In this document: positions 41,564 through 50,681 of the stretch, piece after piece
Position numbering within the stretch: the stretch's first letter is position 1
How the letters are laid out: every line of letters begins with the position of its first letter
Origin: an uncultured Anaerolineaceae bacterium
GTDB taxonomy: Bacteria; Chloroflexota; Anaerolineae; Anaerolineales; Anaerolineaceae
Reading direction: 5' to 3'
Length of the DNA stretch: 64,000 nt
NCBI GenBank assembly: GCA_927443345.1
Contig: CAKMKJ010000059.1
Location: forward strand, 1 to 64,000
Translations under genes and position numbers: made by a program
Notes under the pieces: model-generated
Told to the model about the DNA's origin: nothing
Seen by the model: only the letters and a program-made list of their open reading frames with translations
Database searches by the model: none

Positions 41564-42232
41564 TTAATTTAATCGATATTTGGTCACACCGGCGACATTC
41601 TTCAACCCTTCGCGGATGTCGTTCATGGGGTCTCTTTCTTTGGTTTTGACCACCAGGGTGACGACGTGCGTATCACTCGCCACATCGTTTTCAACACCGA
41701 TGGAAAGCACAGATTTCTTCATCTTCTTGAACATCTCAAGCAAATCTTCAGCCAAAGCGGGGTTGCCGTGGGCAGTGACATAAACATTAACGGTCTCATA
41801 AGAATTGATCCATTTCTTCTCAAGTACGTTGAGCAAGATCAGGATAATGAGCAGCATGCCGGTGGTGGCCAGACCGGCAAGGTAATGCCCTGCGCCGATG
41901 GCCAGACCCACGATGGCAATCGTCCACAGCGAGGTGGCGGTGGTGAGCCCTTTGACGCTGGTGCCGTAGCGCAGAATGGCACCTGCACCCAAAAAGCCGA
42001 TGCCCGAAATCACCTGGGCAGCCAGCCGGCCGGGGTCTCCGTTTGGTACGAACGCTGTGAACTGCATGGAGATATTGATCGAAATGGTCATCGCCAGGCA
42101 GGCGCCAATGGCAAGAATGGTATGTGTGCGCAGCCCGGCGGGTTGGTTCTGGCGTTCTCGTTCAAAGCCTACCAGCATCCCCAGCGCAGCCGCGATGCCC
42201 AATCTTATGATAATTTCCAATTCTGGAATCAT
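41564..42232 (-). CDS. MgtC/SapB-family membrane protein
   Basis: 222 residues. The MgtC core is clear: GMLVGFERERQNQPAGLRTH in the first loops and SGIGFLGAGAILRYG, then GLTTATSLWTIAIVGLAIGAG, within four or five membrane helices. The C-terminal ~75 residues form an ACT-like soluble domain. In other bacteria MgtC inhibits the F-type ATPase or aids growth at low Mg2+; the role in free-living anaerobes is unclear. A GAGGT site precedes ATG. Confidence 0.9.
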   Translation of the reverse strand: MIPELEIIIRLGIAAALGMLVGFERERQNQPAGLRTHTILAIGACLAMTISINISMQFTAFVPNGDPGRLAAQVISGIGFLGAGAILRYGTSVKGLTTATSLWTIAIVGLAIGAGHYLAGLATTGMLLIILILLNVLEKKWINSYETVNVYVTAHGNPALAEDLLEMFKKMKKSVLSIGVENDVASDTHVVTLVVKTKERDPMNDIREGLKNVAGVTKYRLN

Positions 42233-42262
42233 ATCAACCTCGTTTCTAATAATATTATAGCG

Positions 42263-43210
42263 TTAATGAATGGTTGTGTTGAAAGCGTCAGCGTTAAACA
42301 GGTCGCGGGTTTTCTGTATGTCTTTTTGGATTTGAGCCACCAGTTCTTTGGAAGACTCAAATTTGATCTCAGGCCGCAAATAATCGATGAATTCAAGCGA
42401 GAGCTCTTTGCCGTAAAGCTGCTCGTCAATGTCGAGGATGTGCGGTTCGATCCGCGGAACGGGCAGCGGATTGTCAAAGGTGGGGCGCACGCCGATATTG
42501 GTGACGGAGGCGTAGCGCTTGCCGTTGACCAGCGCGCGGGTGACATAAACGCCGTTGCCCGGCACCAGCCTTTCGGGTTGATGGCTGAGGTTGGCGGTGG
42601 GCACACCCAGGCCTGTGCCGCGGTGTTCGCCGTGCACAACCTGGCCGCTGAGTTTATAGAGACGTCCGAGTTTCTGGGCGGCAGGTCTCACGCGGTTTTC
42701 AAGCAGGTCAGTGCGCACCTGGCTGGAAGAGACCATACCCTCTGCGTTGGAGAGGGGTTGGGCAATCTCGAGCCTGAAATCAAGCTGGGCAGCGATCTCG
42801 GTCAGCTTGGCAATGCTGCCTTCACGGCCTTTGCCGAGCGCGAAATTGGGGCCGACCATCAAGCCTCGCAGGTTCAGGCGCGCTTTCAAGCCTTGCATGA
42901 AATCGAGGGCAGTCAGATTGGCGAGCGCCTGGCTAAAGTTGAGCGTCAGCACATCTTTCACGCCGAGGGTGCAGATCAGTTCGCGCCGCTCTTCGGGGGA
43001 GGTCAATGCCCAGGCCAGCGGAGCGCGCTTGAAGAAAGTAGCCGGATGCGGCCAAAAAGTGATGACCAATGCCGATGCTTCTTCAGTGTGTGCGCGTTCG
43101 ACCAGCCCCTTGATCAGCGATTGGTGTCCGAGGTGCACGCCGTCAAAAGAACCGATGGTGATCCACGCGTTTTTAGTTTGTGAAGCGTCGAAAGGAGCGA
43201 TAAAGTCCAT
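42263..43210 (-). CDS. ribF: Bifunctional riboflavin kinase/FAD synthetase
   Basis: 315 residues. The N-terminal FMN adenylyltransferase domain has GSFDGVHLGHQSLI and GPNFALGKGREGS. The C-terminal flavokinase domain has GTGLGVPTANL and NGVYVTRAL, with NIGVRPTFDN. It converts riboflavin to FMN and FAD. A strong terminator separates it from truB upstream. Its own TATAAT lies six bases before ATG, so it is transcribed separately and perhaps without a leader. Confidence 0.95.
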   Translation of the reverse strand: MDFIAPFDASQTKNAWITIGSFDGVHLGHQSLIKGLVERAHTEEASALVITFWPHPATFFKRAPLAWALTSPEERRELICTLGVKDVLTLNFSQALANLTALDFMQGLKARLNLRGLMVGPNFALGKGREGSIAKLTEIAAQLDFRLEIAQPLSNAEGMVSSSQVRTDLLENRVRPAAQKLGRLYKLSGQVVHGEHRGTGLGVPTANLSHQPERLVPGNGVYVTRALVNGKRYASVTNIGVRPTFDNPLPVPRIEPHILDIDEQLYGKELSLEFIDYLRPEIKFESSKELVAQIQKDIQKTRDLFNADAFNTTIH

Positions 43211-43216
43211 CAGCCT

Positions 43217-43222
43217 ATTATA
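43217..43222 (-). promoter_or_regulatory. -10 box of ribF
   Basis: TATAAT on the minus strand, six bases before the ribF ATG and just after the truB terminator. The -35 is poor. Confidence 0.5.
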
Positions 43223-43241
43223 TGAGAAAACATGATAAAAA

Positions 43242-43269
43242 GAAAAATCCCCCCTAAAAGCGGGGGGAT
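43242..43269 (-). terminator. Intrinsic terminator of the nusA-truB operon
   Basis: An 8-bp stem (ATCCCCCC at 43247-43254 with GGGGGGAT at 43262-43269), then TTTTTCTTTTT on the minus strand. Confidence 0.9.
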
Positions 43270-43276
43270 GAGCAGT

Positions 43277-44203
43277 TTAGGAGAAAAACACCTTTTTCGG
43301 CTGCCATTCTTTAGTGCCGTCTTCAAGTTCATCCAGCACGAGGAGGGCCACCAGTTCGCCCTGTTCGCTGACCCCGCAGGAGCGCGGGCCGGCATCATCA
43401 GCAGCGGGTATGCGGTGTCCGTGGCGGATGGCATCCATCTGTGCCTGGTCGAGTTCAATGGCTGGCCAGTCAGAGAGTGCTTCTGCCGCAGGGATGAGGT
43501 ACTGGTACCATGAGCCATCCATGAAGGCTTCGTTGAGTTTGCGCAACGGAACCGCATCACGCAGGGTGAAGCGTCCGTTCTTGGTGCGCCGCAGACCGGT
43601 GAGGGTGGCGCCGCATCCGAGGCGTTCGCCCAGGTCGTTGGCCAGAGAGCGCACATAGGTGCCTGAGGAGCAGTTGACGTCGATCACCACTTCGGGAGGC
43701 GCCCATTCGAGCAGCTCGAGGCTGTAAACGTCAATAATGCGGGGAGCCAACTCAACCTCTTCGCCGGCACGGGCCATGTCGTAGGCTTTCTTGCCGCCGA
43801 TTTTGATGGCAGAGTAGGGCGGGGGCACCTGTTCGATGCGGCCCACGAACTTCTGCAGCTCGGTGTCAAATTGCTCTTCGGTGACATCCACCGGTGAGGA
43901 TGATGTGGTTTTGCCGTCAGCATCAAAGGTATCAGTTGTGGTACCCATCATGATGACTGCCTGGTAGCGTTTGTCTGAGGCAGAGACATACTCGCTCAAA
44001 CGAACGGCCGGTCCAAGCAAGACGACCAAAACACCCGACGCGCGAGGATCAAGGGTGCCAGTGTGACCCGCACGGCGAATGTTGCTGCCGCGGCGAATCG
44101 CCTGGACGACATCGTGAGAAGTCATGCCGGTTGGCTTGTCTACCACTAAAACCCCCGAAATCGCATTTTTCATGTCAAACTTGTCACTCATTTGATTACC
44201 CAT
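43277..44203 (-). CDS. truB: tRNA pseudouridine(55) synthase TruB
   Basis: 308 residues from ATG 44203, supported by GGAGGG upstream. The catalytic motif GHTGTLDPRASG places the nucleophilic Asp at residue 52; the KRYQAVIMMGTTTDT and SSGTYVRSLANDLG motifs follow, with a C-terminal PUA-like domain. It makes pseudouridine 55 in the T-loop of tRNAs. The start lies two bases after the DHH gene stop. Confidence 0.95.
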   Translation of the reverse strand: MGNQMSDKFDMKNAISGVLVVDKPTGMTSHDVVQAIRRGSNIRRAGHTGTLDPRASGVLVVLLGPAVRLSEYVSASDKRYQAVIMMGTTTDTFDADGKTTSSSPVDVTEEQFDTELQKFVGRIEQVPPPYSAIKIGGKKAYDMARAGEEVELAPRIIDVYSLELLEWAPPEVVIDVNCSSGTYVRSLANDLGERLGCGATLTGLRRTKNGRFTLRDAVPLRKLNEAFMDGSWYQYLIPAAEALSDWPAIELDQAQMDAIRHGHRIPAADDAGPRSCGVSEQGELVALLVLDELEDGTKEWQPKKVFFS

Positions 44204-44205
44204 TT

Positions 44206-45195
44206 CTACCCTCCATCTGGTCTACCCCGATGTACTCCAATGGTCTCTTCCTTTACAGATTTAAGATAATTGGCGGTTAGTTGCAATACCTTTTCTGTTA
44301 CTTCTGGTAACGATCCGGCGCATTCAACGCCGGCCGCAGCGGGATGTCCGCCGCCGCCCAAAGAATGAGCGATGCCTGAAATATCCAACCCGGGTCGGGC
44401 ACGCCAGCTTACTTTGACCAGATCGGGTTTTTGCTCTACAAACAGAACCACGACATCCAGCGGATCAATGCTTGAGAGTATGTTAGACAGGTCGGCGTCA
44501 TCGTTGCCCGGATAACCCGCATTCTTGCGGTCTTCAAGGGTCAGCGTCGTCCACACCAGGCCGTCATTGCGTTCAAGTTTTTGCAGGGCATAGCCCCAGT
44601 ACTTGGCGGCTTCAAAGGGACGGCTGATGAGCGCCTTGTTATATAGTACAGTAATATTGGCCCCTTTGTCCATCAAATCTGCAGCGATGCGCAGAGAGTC
44701 TGATGTGGTGTTGGAGGTTCTGAACCCGATGGAGTCGCTAAGGATGCCGGTGAGCAGCGCATTGGCGACGGGTAAATCCACGATCAGCCCCAACTGCGGA
44801 ATCACATCTGCAAGAATGGCGCAGGTGGCTACGGCGTCGGGTCGGACGAGGTTAATTTTGGCGTAATTTTCGTTGGTGATGTGGTGGTCAATGCAGATGT
44901 CGGCTTTGCGATCTCGTAAAACACCGCCCAGCCTGAGCAGGTCGGAGGAGTCAAGCGCGATATACAGGTCGCAATCTGGATCAAATTTTTGTTTGACCAG
45001 TTCACTGCCTTGCAGGTGTCTGAATGTGTTTGAAACACCATCCCGCAAGACCATTTGCACCTGTTTGCCAGAAGTTAGCAGCGCAAGGCCGAGCGCAAGC
45101 ACGGAGCCGACTGCATCACCATCCGGTCGGATGTGTGCGGTAATGCCGATGCGGTCTGCTTGCTGAATAGCCTGGCGAATTTCATCCAAAATCAT
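44206..45195 (-). CDS. DHH-family phosphoesterase (NrnA-like)
   Basis: 329 residues from ATG 45195; the frame is open for 19 more codons into rbfA but MILDEIRQAI is where the family begins. Motifs: HIRPDGDAVGS, ALDSSDLLR, the DHH motif in CIDHHITN, and the DHHA1 GGGGHPAAAG near the C-terminus. Relatives degrade nanoRNA and dephosphorylate pAp, or hydrolyse cyclic di-AMP. Its position between rbfA and truB is the common one for this family. Confidence 0.93.
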   Translation of the reverse strand: MILDEIRQAIQQADRIGITAHIRPDGDAVGSVLALGLALLTSGKQVQMVLRDGVSNTFRHLQGSELVKQKFDPDCDLYIALDSSDLLRLGGVLRDRKADICIDHHITNENYAKINLVRPDAVATCAILADVIPQLGLIVDLPVANALLTGILSDSIGFRTSNTTSDSLRIAADLMDKGANITVLYNKALISRPFEAAKYWGYALQKLERNDGLVWTTLTLEDRKNAGYPGNDDADLSNILSSIDPLDVVVLFVEQKPDLVKVSWRARPGLDISGIAHSLGGGGHPAAAGVECAGSLPEVTEKVLQLTANYLKSVKEETIGVHRGRPDGG

Positions 45196-45202
45196 AAGAT
45201 TT

Positions 45203-45568
45203 TTATTTTTTCTTCTTGTCATCAGCATGAATTGAAGCGATGATCTGCTCAATACGATCGGCTTTTTCAGGGGTTACATCCCAATGAAAACGCAGGCGCG
45301 GAAAACTTCGCAGTTCTATTCGGTCGCTCAAGTATTTGCGGATGAAGGGGGTTGCGCTCTCGAGGCCTTTCAAGATTTCGTCAGAACGCGTGATACCTTC
45401 TACGGCTGAGACATAAATCTCGGCGTATGAAAATTCACGATCAACGCTCACTTCTGTCACGGTAACACCCGCGACACGAGGGTCTCTGACTTCGCTGCGT
45501 GCAAACATCATCGACAGTTCCTGTTGGAATCTGTCGTTAATGCGAGTCAGTCTTATTGGAGAGGGCAT
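45203..45568 (-). CDS. rbfA: Ribosome-binding factor A
   Basis: A 121-residue KH-fold protein needed for late 30S maturation. Family features are INDRFQQELSMMF, DPRVAGVTVTEVSVDREFSYAEIYVS and RLRFHWDVTPEKADRIEQII. AAGGAT precedes ATG. It follows infB by 29 bp in the usual order. Confidence 0.95.
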   Translation of the reverse strand: MPSPIRLTRINDRFQQELSMMFARSEVRDPRVAGVTVTEVSVDREFSYAEIYVSAVEGITRSDEILKGLESATPFIRKYLSDRIELRSFPRLRFHWDVTPEKADRIEQIIASIHADDKKKK

Positions 45569-45597
45569 AAAATCATCCTTCCTGATGGGTCATTTCA

Positions 45598-47385
45598 TTA
45601 ACTTGTTTTTTCGATCACGTAACTTTCGAGTATGTCGCCTTCGCTGAGGTCATTATACCCTTTTAACGAAATTCCGCACTCAAAACCTTGGCGAACTTCT
45701 TTGACGTCGTCTTTTTCATGTTTAAGTGAAGAGATTTCGCCGTCAAATACCTTTTCGCCATTGCGCATCACGCGGATGCGAGTGTTGCGTCTGACTTCGC
45801 CCTGGGTTACGCGGCAGCCGGCAATGGTGCCGACCTTGTTGATGGTGAAGATGGCGCGCACCTGGGCCTGACCGACACTGACTTCTTTGATCTCGGGTTC
45901 GAGCATGCCTTTGAGGGCTTTGTCGATGTCTTCGATCATGCGGTAGATGATTTCGTAGAGACGGATTGAAACACCTTGTTGTTCGGCAAGATTGCGGGCG
46001 GCATTATCCGCGCCAACGTTGAAGCCGAGCACAATGGCTTTTGATGCCGTGGCCAGCATAACATCACTTTCGCTGATGCTGCCGGTTTCAGCATGGATGA
46101 TGTTTATCTTGATGTCGCCCTGGCTGAGTTCATTGAGTGAGTTGATGATCGGTTCGAGTGACCCTTGCACATCCGCTTTGAGGATGAGGGGCAGTTCGCG
46201 CACTTCGCCAGCCTGGAATTTCTCGAACAATTGCTCAAGGGTGGCCTTGGCTGCTATCACCGTATTGCGGTTCTTTTCGGTTTGACGCTCCTGGATGATG
46301 GCGCGGGCTTCTTTTTCACTCGCTGCGACCTGGAAGAGATCTCCAGCGGGGGGGACGTCGCCAAAGCCTAGCACCTGAACAGGAGAGGCAGGGCCTGCGC
46401 TCTTTACTTTTTTGCCGGTGTAATCAAACATGGCGCGTACTTTGCCGTAAGTATCTCCGGCCAGGACGGTGTCACCAGATTGAAGTGTGCCGTTTTGAAC
46501 CAACAAGGTGGCTACAACGCCTCTGGCCTTGTCAATCTGGGCTTCAATGACGGTGCCGGTAATCTTGCCTTCAGGATTGGCAACGATTTCAATGCTGTCG
46601 CTGACCAGCAAAATGGCTTCAAGCAGATCTTCGAGCCCCATCTTTTGTTTGGCAGAAACGGGGATGATCATGGTGTTGCCGCCCCATTCATCTGGAACGA
46701 GGTCCAATTCGGCCAACTGCTTTTTGACAAAGTCGGGGTTGGCATCAGGGCGGTCAATTTTGTTAAGGGCAACGATGATGGGTACCCGCGCAGCTTTGGC
46801 GTGGGCAATGGCTTCTTTGGTTTGCGGCATGACGCCGTCTTCAGCCGCCACGACCAGAATGACGATATCCGCACCCTGGGCACCGCGGGCACGCATGGCT
46901 GTAAAGGCTGCATGGCCCGGGGTATCTAAAAAGGTGATCAAGCGGTTCTTTTGAATGACCTGGTATGCGCCGATATGCTGGGTAATGCCGCCGGCTTCTC
47001 CGCTGGCCACATTGGTCTCGCGGATGGCGTCAAGCAGGGTGGTCTTGCCGTGGTCGACGTGGCCTAAAATGGTTACGACAGCAGGACGTTTGACCAGTTT
47101 CTTGGGGTCTTCATCCATGATCAGGCGGCGCCATAAGGGCACTTCACTTGTATCCTCGGGTACGGCATCTTCTGCTGAGACTTCTAATACAGCTTCAAAC
47201 CCTAATTCAGACGCCACTATGGCGGCAGTATCAAAATCAATCTGTTGATTGATATTGGCCATCACACCATTCGACATGAGAATTTTGATTACCTGGATAG
47301 GACTGGCGGATGTCTTCGCTGCCAGATCGCGAACGGTGAGATTCACCGGAAATTCAATGGTCTTGCTGATATTGCTCTCGCTCAT
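45598..47385 (-). CDS. infB: Translation initiation factor IF-2, short form
   Basis: 595 residues. One IF2-N domain (residues ~12-62) is followed directly by the G domain: G1 GHVDHGKTT near 108, G3 DTPGHAAF, G4 NKID. Domains II, III and C2 complete the protein. The long variable N-terminal region of E. coli IF-2 (890 residues) is missing, as in other short-form factors. It places initiator tRNA on the 30S subunit. GGAGGT precedes ATG. Confidence 0.97.
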   Translation of the reverse strand: MSESNISKTIEFPVNLTVRDLAAKTSASPIQVIKILMSNGVMANINQQIDFDTAAIVASELGFEAVLEVSAEDAVPEDTSEVPLWRRLIMDEDPKKLVKRPAVVTILGHVDHGKTTLLDAIRETNVASGEAGGITQHIGAYQVIQKNRLITFLDTPGHAAFTAMRARGAQGADIVILVVAAEDGVMPQTKEAIAHAKAARVPIIVALNKIDRPDANPDFVKKQLAELDLVPDEWGGNTMIIPVSAKQKMGLEDLLEAILLVSDSIEIVANPEGKITGTVIEAQIDKARGVVATLLVQNGTLQSGDTVLAGDTYGKVRAMFDYTGKKVKSAGPASPVQVLGFGDVPPAGDLFQVAASEKEARAIIQERQTEKNRNTVIAAKATLEQLFEKFQAGEVRELPLILKADVQGSLEPIINSLNELSQGDIKINIIHAETGSISESDVMLATASKAIVLGFNVGADNAARNLAEQQGVSIRLYEIIYRMIEDIDKALKGMLEPEIKEVSVGQAQVRAIFTINKVGTIAGCRVTQGEVRRNTRIRVMRNGEKVFDGEISSLKHEKDDVKEVRQGFECGISLKGYNDLSEGDILESYVIEKTS

Positions 47386-47487
47386 AATGCACCTCCAAAA
47401 AATGTGCCCCCTTGAATGCAGCCTGTCACTTTCTAAAGCTGATCATCCTTGTGGTACCTCTGAGCAAGTCATTTTCAGATCAACCGA

Positions 47488-47829
47488 TCATGATGCCGTT
47501 CCCTCTGCTTCATCAGTTTTGGTTTGGCTGCCTTGAAGGGGGTTACCTTCTGGCAGAGTTGCCGTAAATTCGGCCAGCCTGGCTTTATCTGAGGCTGTTA
47601 ACTCTACCTTCAAGGCGTTATTGATCGGGCCTTTTATTGCTTGCTCCCAACATGACCGGATGTTGTGCAGATAAGCGCCGCGGCCATCAGCTCTTCCCGT
47701 TGGGTCAATGGTGATGCCCTGGGGAGTGCGTACAATGCGAATCATTTCTCTTTTTGAGAGAACGCTCCGACACCCTATGCATGTGCGCTGAGGCACGTGT
47801 TTTATCCGTTTTTGCGCTTTTCTGGCCAC
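47488..47829 (-). CDS. YlxR-family RNA-binding protein
   Basis: 113 residues from GTG 47829, chosen because AGAAGGACT lies just upstream and the longer frame would run into nusA. The YlxR core is HVPQRTCIGCRSVLSKREMIRIVR and GRADGRGAYLH. The protein is usually encoded between nusA and infB, as here, and in some bacteria regulates transcription or RNase P. The C-terminal 30 residues are acidic and variable. Confidence 0.88.
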   Translation of the reverse strand: MARKAQKRIKHVPQRTCIGCRSVLSKREMIRIVRTPQGITIDPTGRADGRGAYLHNIRSCWEQAIKGPINNALKVELTASDKARLAEFTATLPEGNPLQGSQTKTDEAEGTAS

Positions 47830-47845
47830 CAGTCCTTCTCGCTTC

Positions 47846-49744
47846 TTATTCCTCGAAATCCCAATCGCCGCCACCACGTTTGTGTTTCTTGGTGACCATG
47901 GTGAGGTCGCGGTCAGGATCATACGTCACAACGACGTGCTTGCTCTTCTTTTTCTTCTTTTTGTTAGGATCACTGGATTCGCCATCTTCTTCGTCGGCGA
48001 TAACAGCAGTATCCAACACCTCAGGACGCAAGGTGAAGATTTCTTCAAGTGAAATTTCTTCTTCAGGTTCTGCCTCGGCAAGTTTAGCTTCGCCAGCAGG
48101 TGTTTCTTCTGCAACAGCAACGTCAGCACCTTCGACGGCAGCTTCCACAGGCAGGTTTTCTGCAACCGGGGATTCAACCGCAGCAACTTCTTCAACAACG
48201 GGTTCCTGAGCCTTGAGGGTTGCGGCTTCCTGTTCAGCGACCAACTGCTCATCAAGGGCGACCATCATCATTTCAATGTTGACCATGGCGCGCGGACCGA
48301 TGCCTTGCAAGCGCAGGATGTTATCGGGTTCAAGTTTCATCTGCACGGCCAGTTCGCCAAGGGTGGAGAAACCGGCTTCTTGCAGGATATAAGCAACATG
48401 TTCGGGCAGCTCACTGTCAAGAATGCTGACAGTGAAGGTTGAAGCAGGCACAAGTTTCTTGAGTTTTTCAAACTGAGTCTCTTCAGCTTTTTTCTGCTCT
48501 TCGGTCTTGGCAGTGGCTTTGCGCTCAACACGATCGACGAATTTGGCTATGAAATCTAATTCTTCGGGTGTGAGCGGACGTCCTTCTGCTTTGCGGCCGA
48601 GGTATTCTTCCATCTTCTCGACGTTATCTTTTTCGCTAACAAGCATGGCAGCAAATGAGCCGTCATTCTTGATCTTGAAGAGTGAATCAGAGGCGGCTTC
48701 TGGCAGACTCTTGATGTCGATACGCCAACTGGTCAGCTTGGCTGCCAAACGGGCATTCTGTCCATCACGGCCAATGGCCAGGCTGAGCTGATCTTCGGGG
48801 ACCACGACGGTGGCTGTTTTACCTCCGCCGACTTTTTGCTCATTGAGGTAGACGCCGCTGACGCGGGCAGGACTGATGGCTTTTGCGATGAAAATAGCCG
48901 GATCTGGGTTCCATTCGATGACGTCAATCTTTTCGTCGTGAAGTTCACGCACAATGGCCTGGATGCGGACACCACGGATGCCTACGCAGGCGCCAACCGG
49001 GTCAATGCCCTGTTGGGTGGCTGAAACGGCGACTTTTGCGCGCTGGCCGGGTTCACGGGCGATGGAGCGAATTTCGACGATGCCGTGGAAGATTTCGGGA
49101 ACTTCGTTTTCAAGCAGGCGGCGCAAGAAATTGCGATGGGTACGAGAGAGAATGATCTGCGGTCCGCGCTGGTTATCTTTTACTTCAGCTACCAGGGCGC
49201 GTACACGGTCGTGAATGTGGAAACGTTCGCCGGGGATCATTTCTTTGCGCGGCATGCTGGCTTCGGTTTTCATTTCGAGACCAACGGTTAAGCCGGTGGC
49301 ATTGACTGATTGAACCATGCCGTTGACGATCTCGCCGAGTTGTTTTTCGTAGAAGATAATTTGGGCGGCACGTTCAGCATCGCGGATGCGCTGTTGAATG
49401 ACCTGGCGGGCAGTTTGGGCTGCCACACGTCCAAAATCGGTGGGGGTGGTTTCAACGGTAATCAAGCCGCCAAGTTCGATCTCGGGGTCGACCTTGCGGG
49501 CATCCTCAAGGGTAACTTCGGTGATGTCGTTTTCAACCGACTCCACGACCTCTTTTTCGGCATATATGGTCACTTTGCCGGTCTCGGTATCGACGACGGC
49601 TTCAACATTTTGCTGAGCCGAAGCGTTTACAGAGCGGCGATAAGCGGATACCATTGCCGATTCGAGGGCTTTTAGGATGATCTCTTTGGGTAGTCCCTTG
49701 TCTTCAAGTACTTCGTTGAATGCCAGGGTAAATTCGTTCTTCAT
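47846..49744 (-). CDS. nusA: Transcription factor NusA with extended C-terminus
   Basis: 632 residues. The N-terminal RNAP-binding domain, S1 domain (GEIVNGMVQSVNATGLTVGL) and two KH domains (GACVGIRGVRIQAIVREL and AIGRDGQNARLAAKL) are intact. A helix-hairpin-helix follows near residue 500 (LQGIGPRAM). An acidic Glu/Ala/Pro-rich stretch of ~80 residues then leads to a Lys-run and a conserved-looking end (HVVVTYDPDRDLTMVTKKHKR). NusA modulates pausing, termination and antitermination. It heads the operon; rimP, which usually precedes it, is absent. Confidence 0.96.
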   Translation of the reverse strand: MKNEFTLAFNEVLEDKGLPKEIILKALESAMVSAYRRSVNASAQQNVEAVVDTETGKVTIYAEKEVVESVENDITEVTLEDARKVDPEIELGGLITVETTPTDFGRVAAQTARQVIQQRIRDAERAAQIIFYEKQLGEIVNGMVQSVNATGLTVGLEMKTEASMPRKEMIPGERFHIHDRVRALVAEVKDNQRGPQIILSRTHRNFLRRLLENEVPEIFHGIVEIRSIAREPGQRAKVAVSATQQGIDPVGACVGIRGVRIQAIVRELHDEKIDVIEWNPDPAIFIAKAISPARVSGVYLNEQKVGGGKTATVVVPEDQLSLAIGRDGQNARLAAKLTSWRIDIKSLPEAASDSLFKIKNDGSFAAMLVSEKDNVEKMEEYLGRKAEGRPLTPEELDFIAKFVDRVERKATAKTEEQKKAEETQFEKLKKLVPASTFTVSILDSELPEHVAYILQEAGFSTLGELAVQMKLEPDNILRLQGIGPRAMVNIEMMMVALDEQLVAEQEAATLKAQEPVVEEVAAVESPVAENLPVEAAVEGADVAVAEETPAGEAKLAEAEPEEEISLEEIFTLRPEVLDTAVIADEEDGESSDPNKKKKKKSKHVVVTYDPDRDLTMVTKKHKRGGGDWDFEE

Positions 49745-49792
49745 GCTTTTTTCTCCGCCTGTTAGGGTTACTTATTTATGTGAAATAATAAG

Positions 49793-49815
49793 AAAAGTGG
49801 GGGCTACCCACTTTT
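49793..49815 (-). promoter_or_regulatory. Hairpin in the nusA leader
   Basis: A 9-bp perfect stem (49793-49801 with 49807-49815) about 50 nt before nusA. On the minus strand it ends CACTTTTCTTATT, a weak terminator. TTGACA at 49865-49870 is a possible -35, but the -10 is unclear. It may allow NusA to regulate its own operon by attenuation. Confidence 0.4.
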
Positions 49816-49946
49816 CGGTGTTGAAATCTCCTTGACTTAATTACCACTAGTTATTTTATCATATTGTCAAGCAGCATGCAAGGAAAATTGCACCGAAACA
49901 GATTTGAAGAATTTTTTTCTTTTTTATACCATTCTCTCGCACATAT

Positions 49947-49977
49947 GCCCTCCCGAAGGACATCGGGACGATGAGGC
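49947..49977. repeat. 31-bp dispersed repeat, copy B
   Basis: Matches 41360-41390 (opposite strand) with one base difference, between gpx and nusA. Confidence 0.75.
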
Positions 49978-50015
49978 GGCACAGACCAGGAGAAAATCTC
50001 AAAGAACATAAAGGG

Positions 50016-50510
50016 TCAAGCTACGTCTTTTTCTTTCAATAATGCCTCAACGAAAGGTGCCATTTCTTCAGGATTAGTATTTGGCTCAAAGCGTTTGAAG
50101 ATGCTGCCGTCTTTGGCAATCAGGAATTTGGTGAAATTCCATTTGATCTGGCTGCCCAGGCGAGTGCCTTTTTTTGAGCGCAGGTATTTATACAAGGGGT
50201 GAGAGTCTTTTCCATTGACATTAATCTTGGCAAACACTGGAAAAGTAAGCCCAAAATTCACCTGGCAAAATTCTTGTATTTCTTCATTGGTGCCGCTTTC
50301 TTGCCCGGCGAACTGGTTGCATGGAAAGGCAAGAATTTCAAGCCCCTTGTCGTGCCAGGCTTCATAGAGTGACTGAAGCTCTTTATATTGGGGAGTGAAA
50401 CCGCATTTGCTGGCAGTGTTAACAATGATCATTACTTTGTTCTTATACTGTGACAAAGCTACGGATTTGCCTTGGGCATCTTCTACTGTGAAATCATAAA
50501 TAGTCGTCAT
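50016..50510 (-). CDS. Glutathione-peroxidase-family thiol peroxidase
   Basis: 164 residues. Peroxidatic Cys36 (NTASKCGFTPQY), Gln in FPCNQF, and Trp124-Asn125 (KWNFTKFL) form the catalytic tetrad. Cys64 and Cys82 are at the same positions as in yeast Gpx3, where Cys36 and Cys82 form the disulfide, so this enzyme probably uses thioredoxin rather than glutathione. It removes peroxides in the cytoplasm. A weak AGAAGA site precedes ATG. Confidence 0.93.
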   Translation of the reverse strand: MTTIYDFTVEDAQGKSVALSQYKNKVMIIVNTASKCGFTPQYKELQSLYEAWHDKGLEILAFPCNQFAGQESGTNEEIQEFCQVNFGLTFPVFAKINVNGKDSHPLYKYLRSKKGTRLGSQIKWNFTKFLIAKDGSIFKRFEPNTNPEEMAPFVEALLKEKDVA

Positions 50511-50681
50511 AATTTTCTTCTTTCTTTTATTTATATATACACCTTTTTGATTAATAAAGCATTGGAATTGAGTAAAAACTTTGGTTTTGTACAGCCTTTT
50601 TTGACCACAGTAAAGTTTGATAGCGTGTAAATAATGGATTAATGCTTATAATTATTCAAACAACTTTCAATGAGGATAAAC

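Noticed and set aside
41666-43183. 505-codon plus-strand open frame
   Set aside because: It lies wholly antisense to mgtC and ribF, which have clear family motifs. Its translation is Gln/Gly/His-rich without motifs and no ribosome site precedes it.
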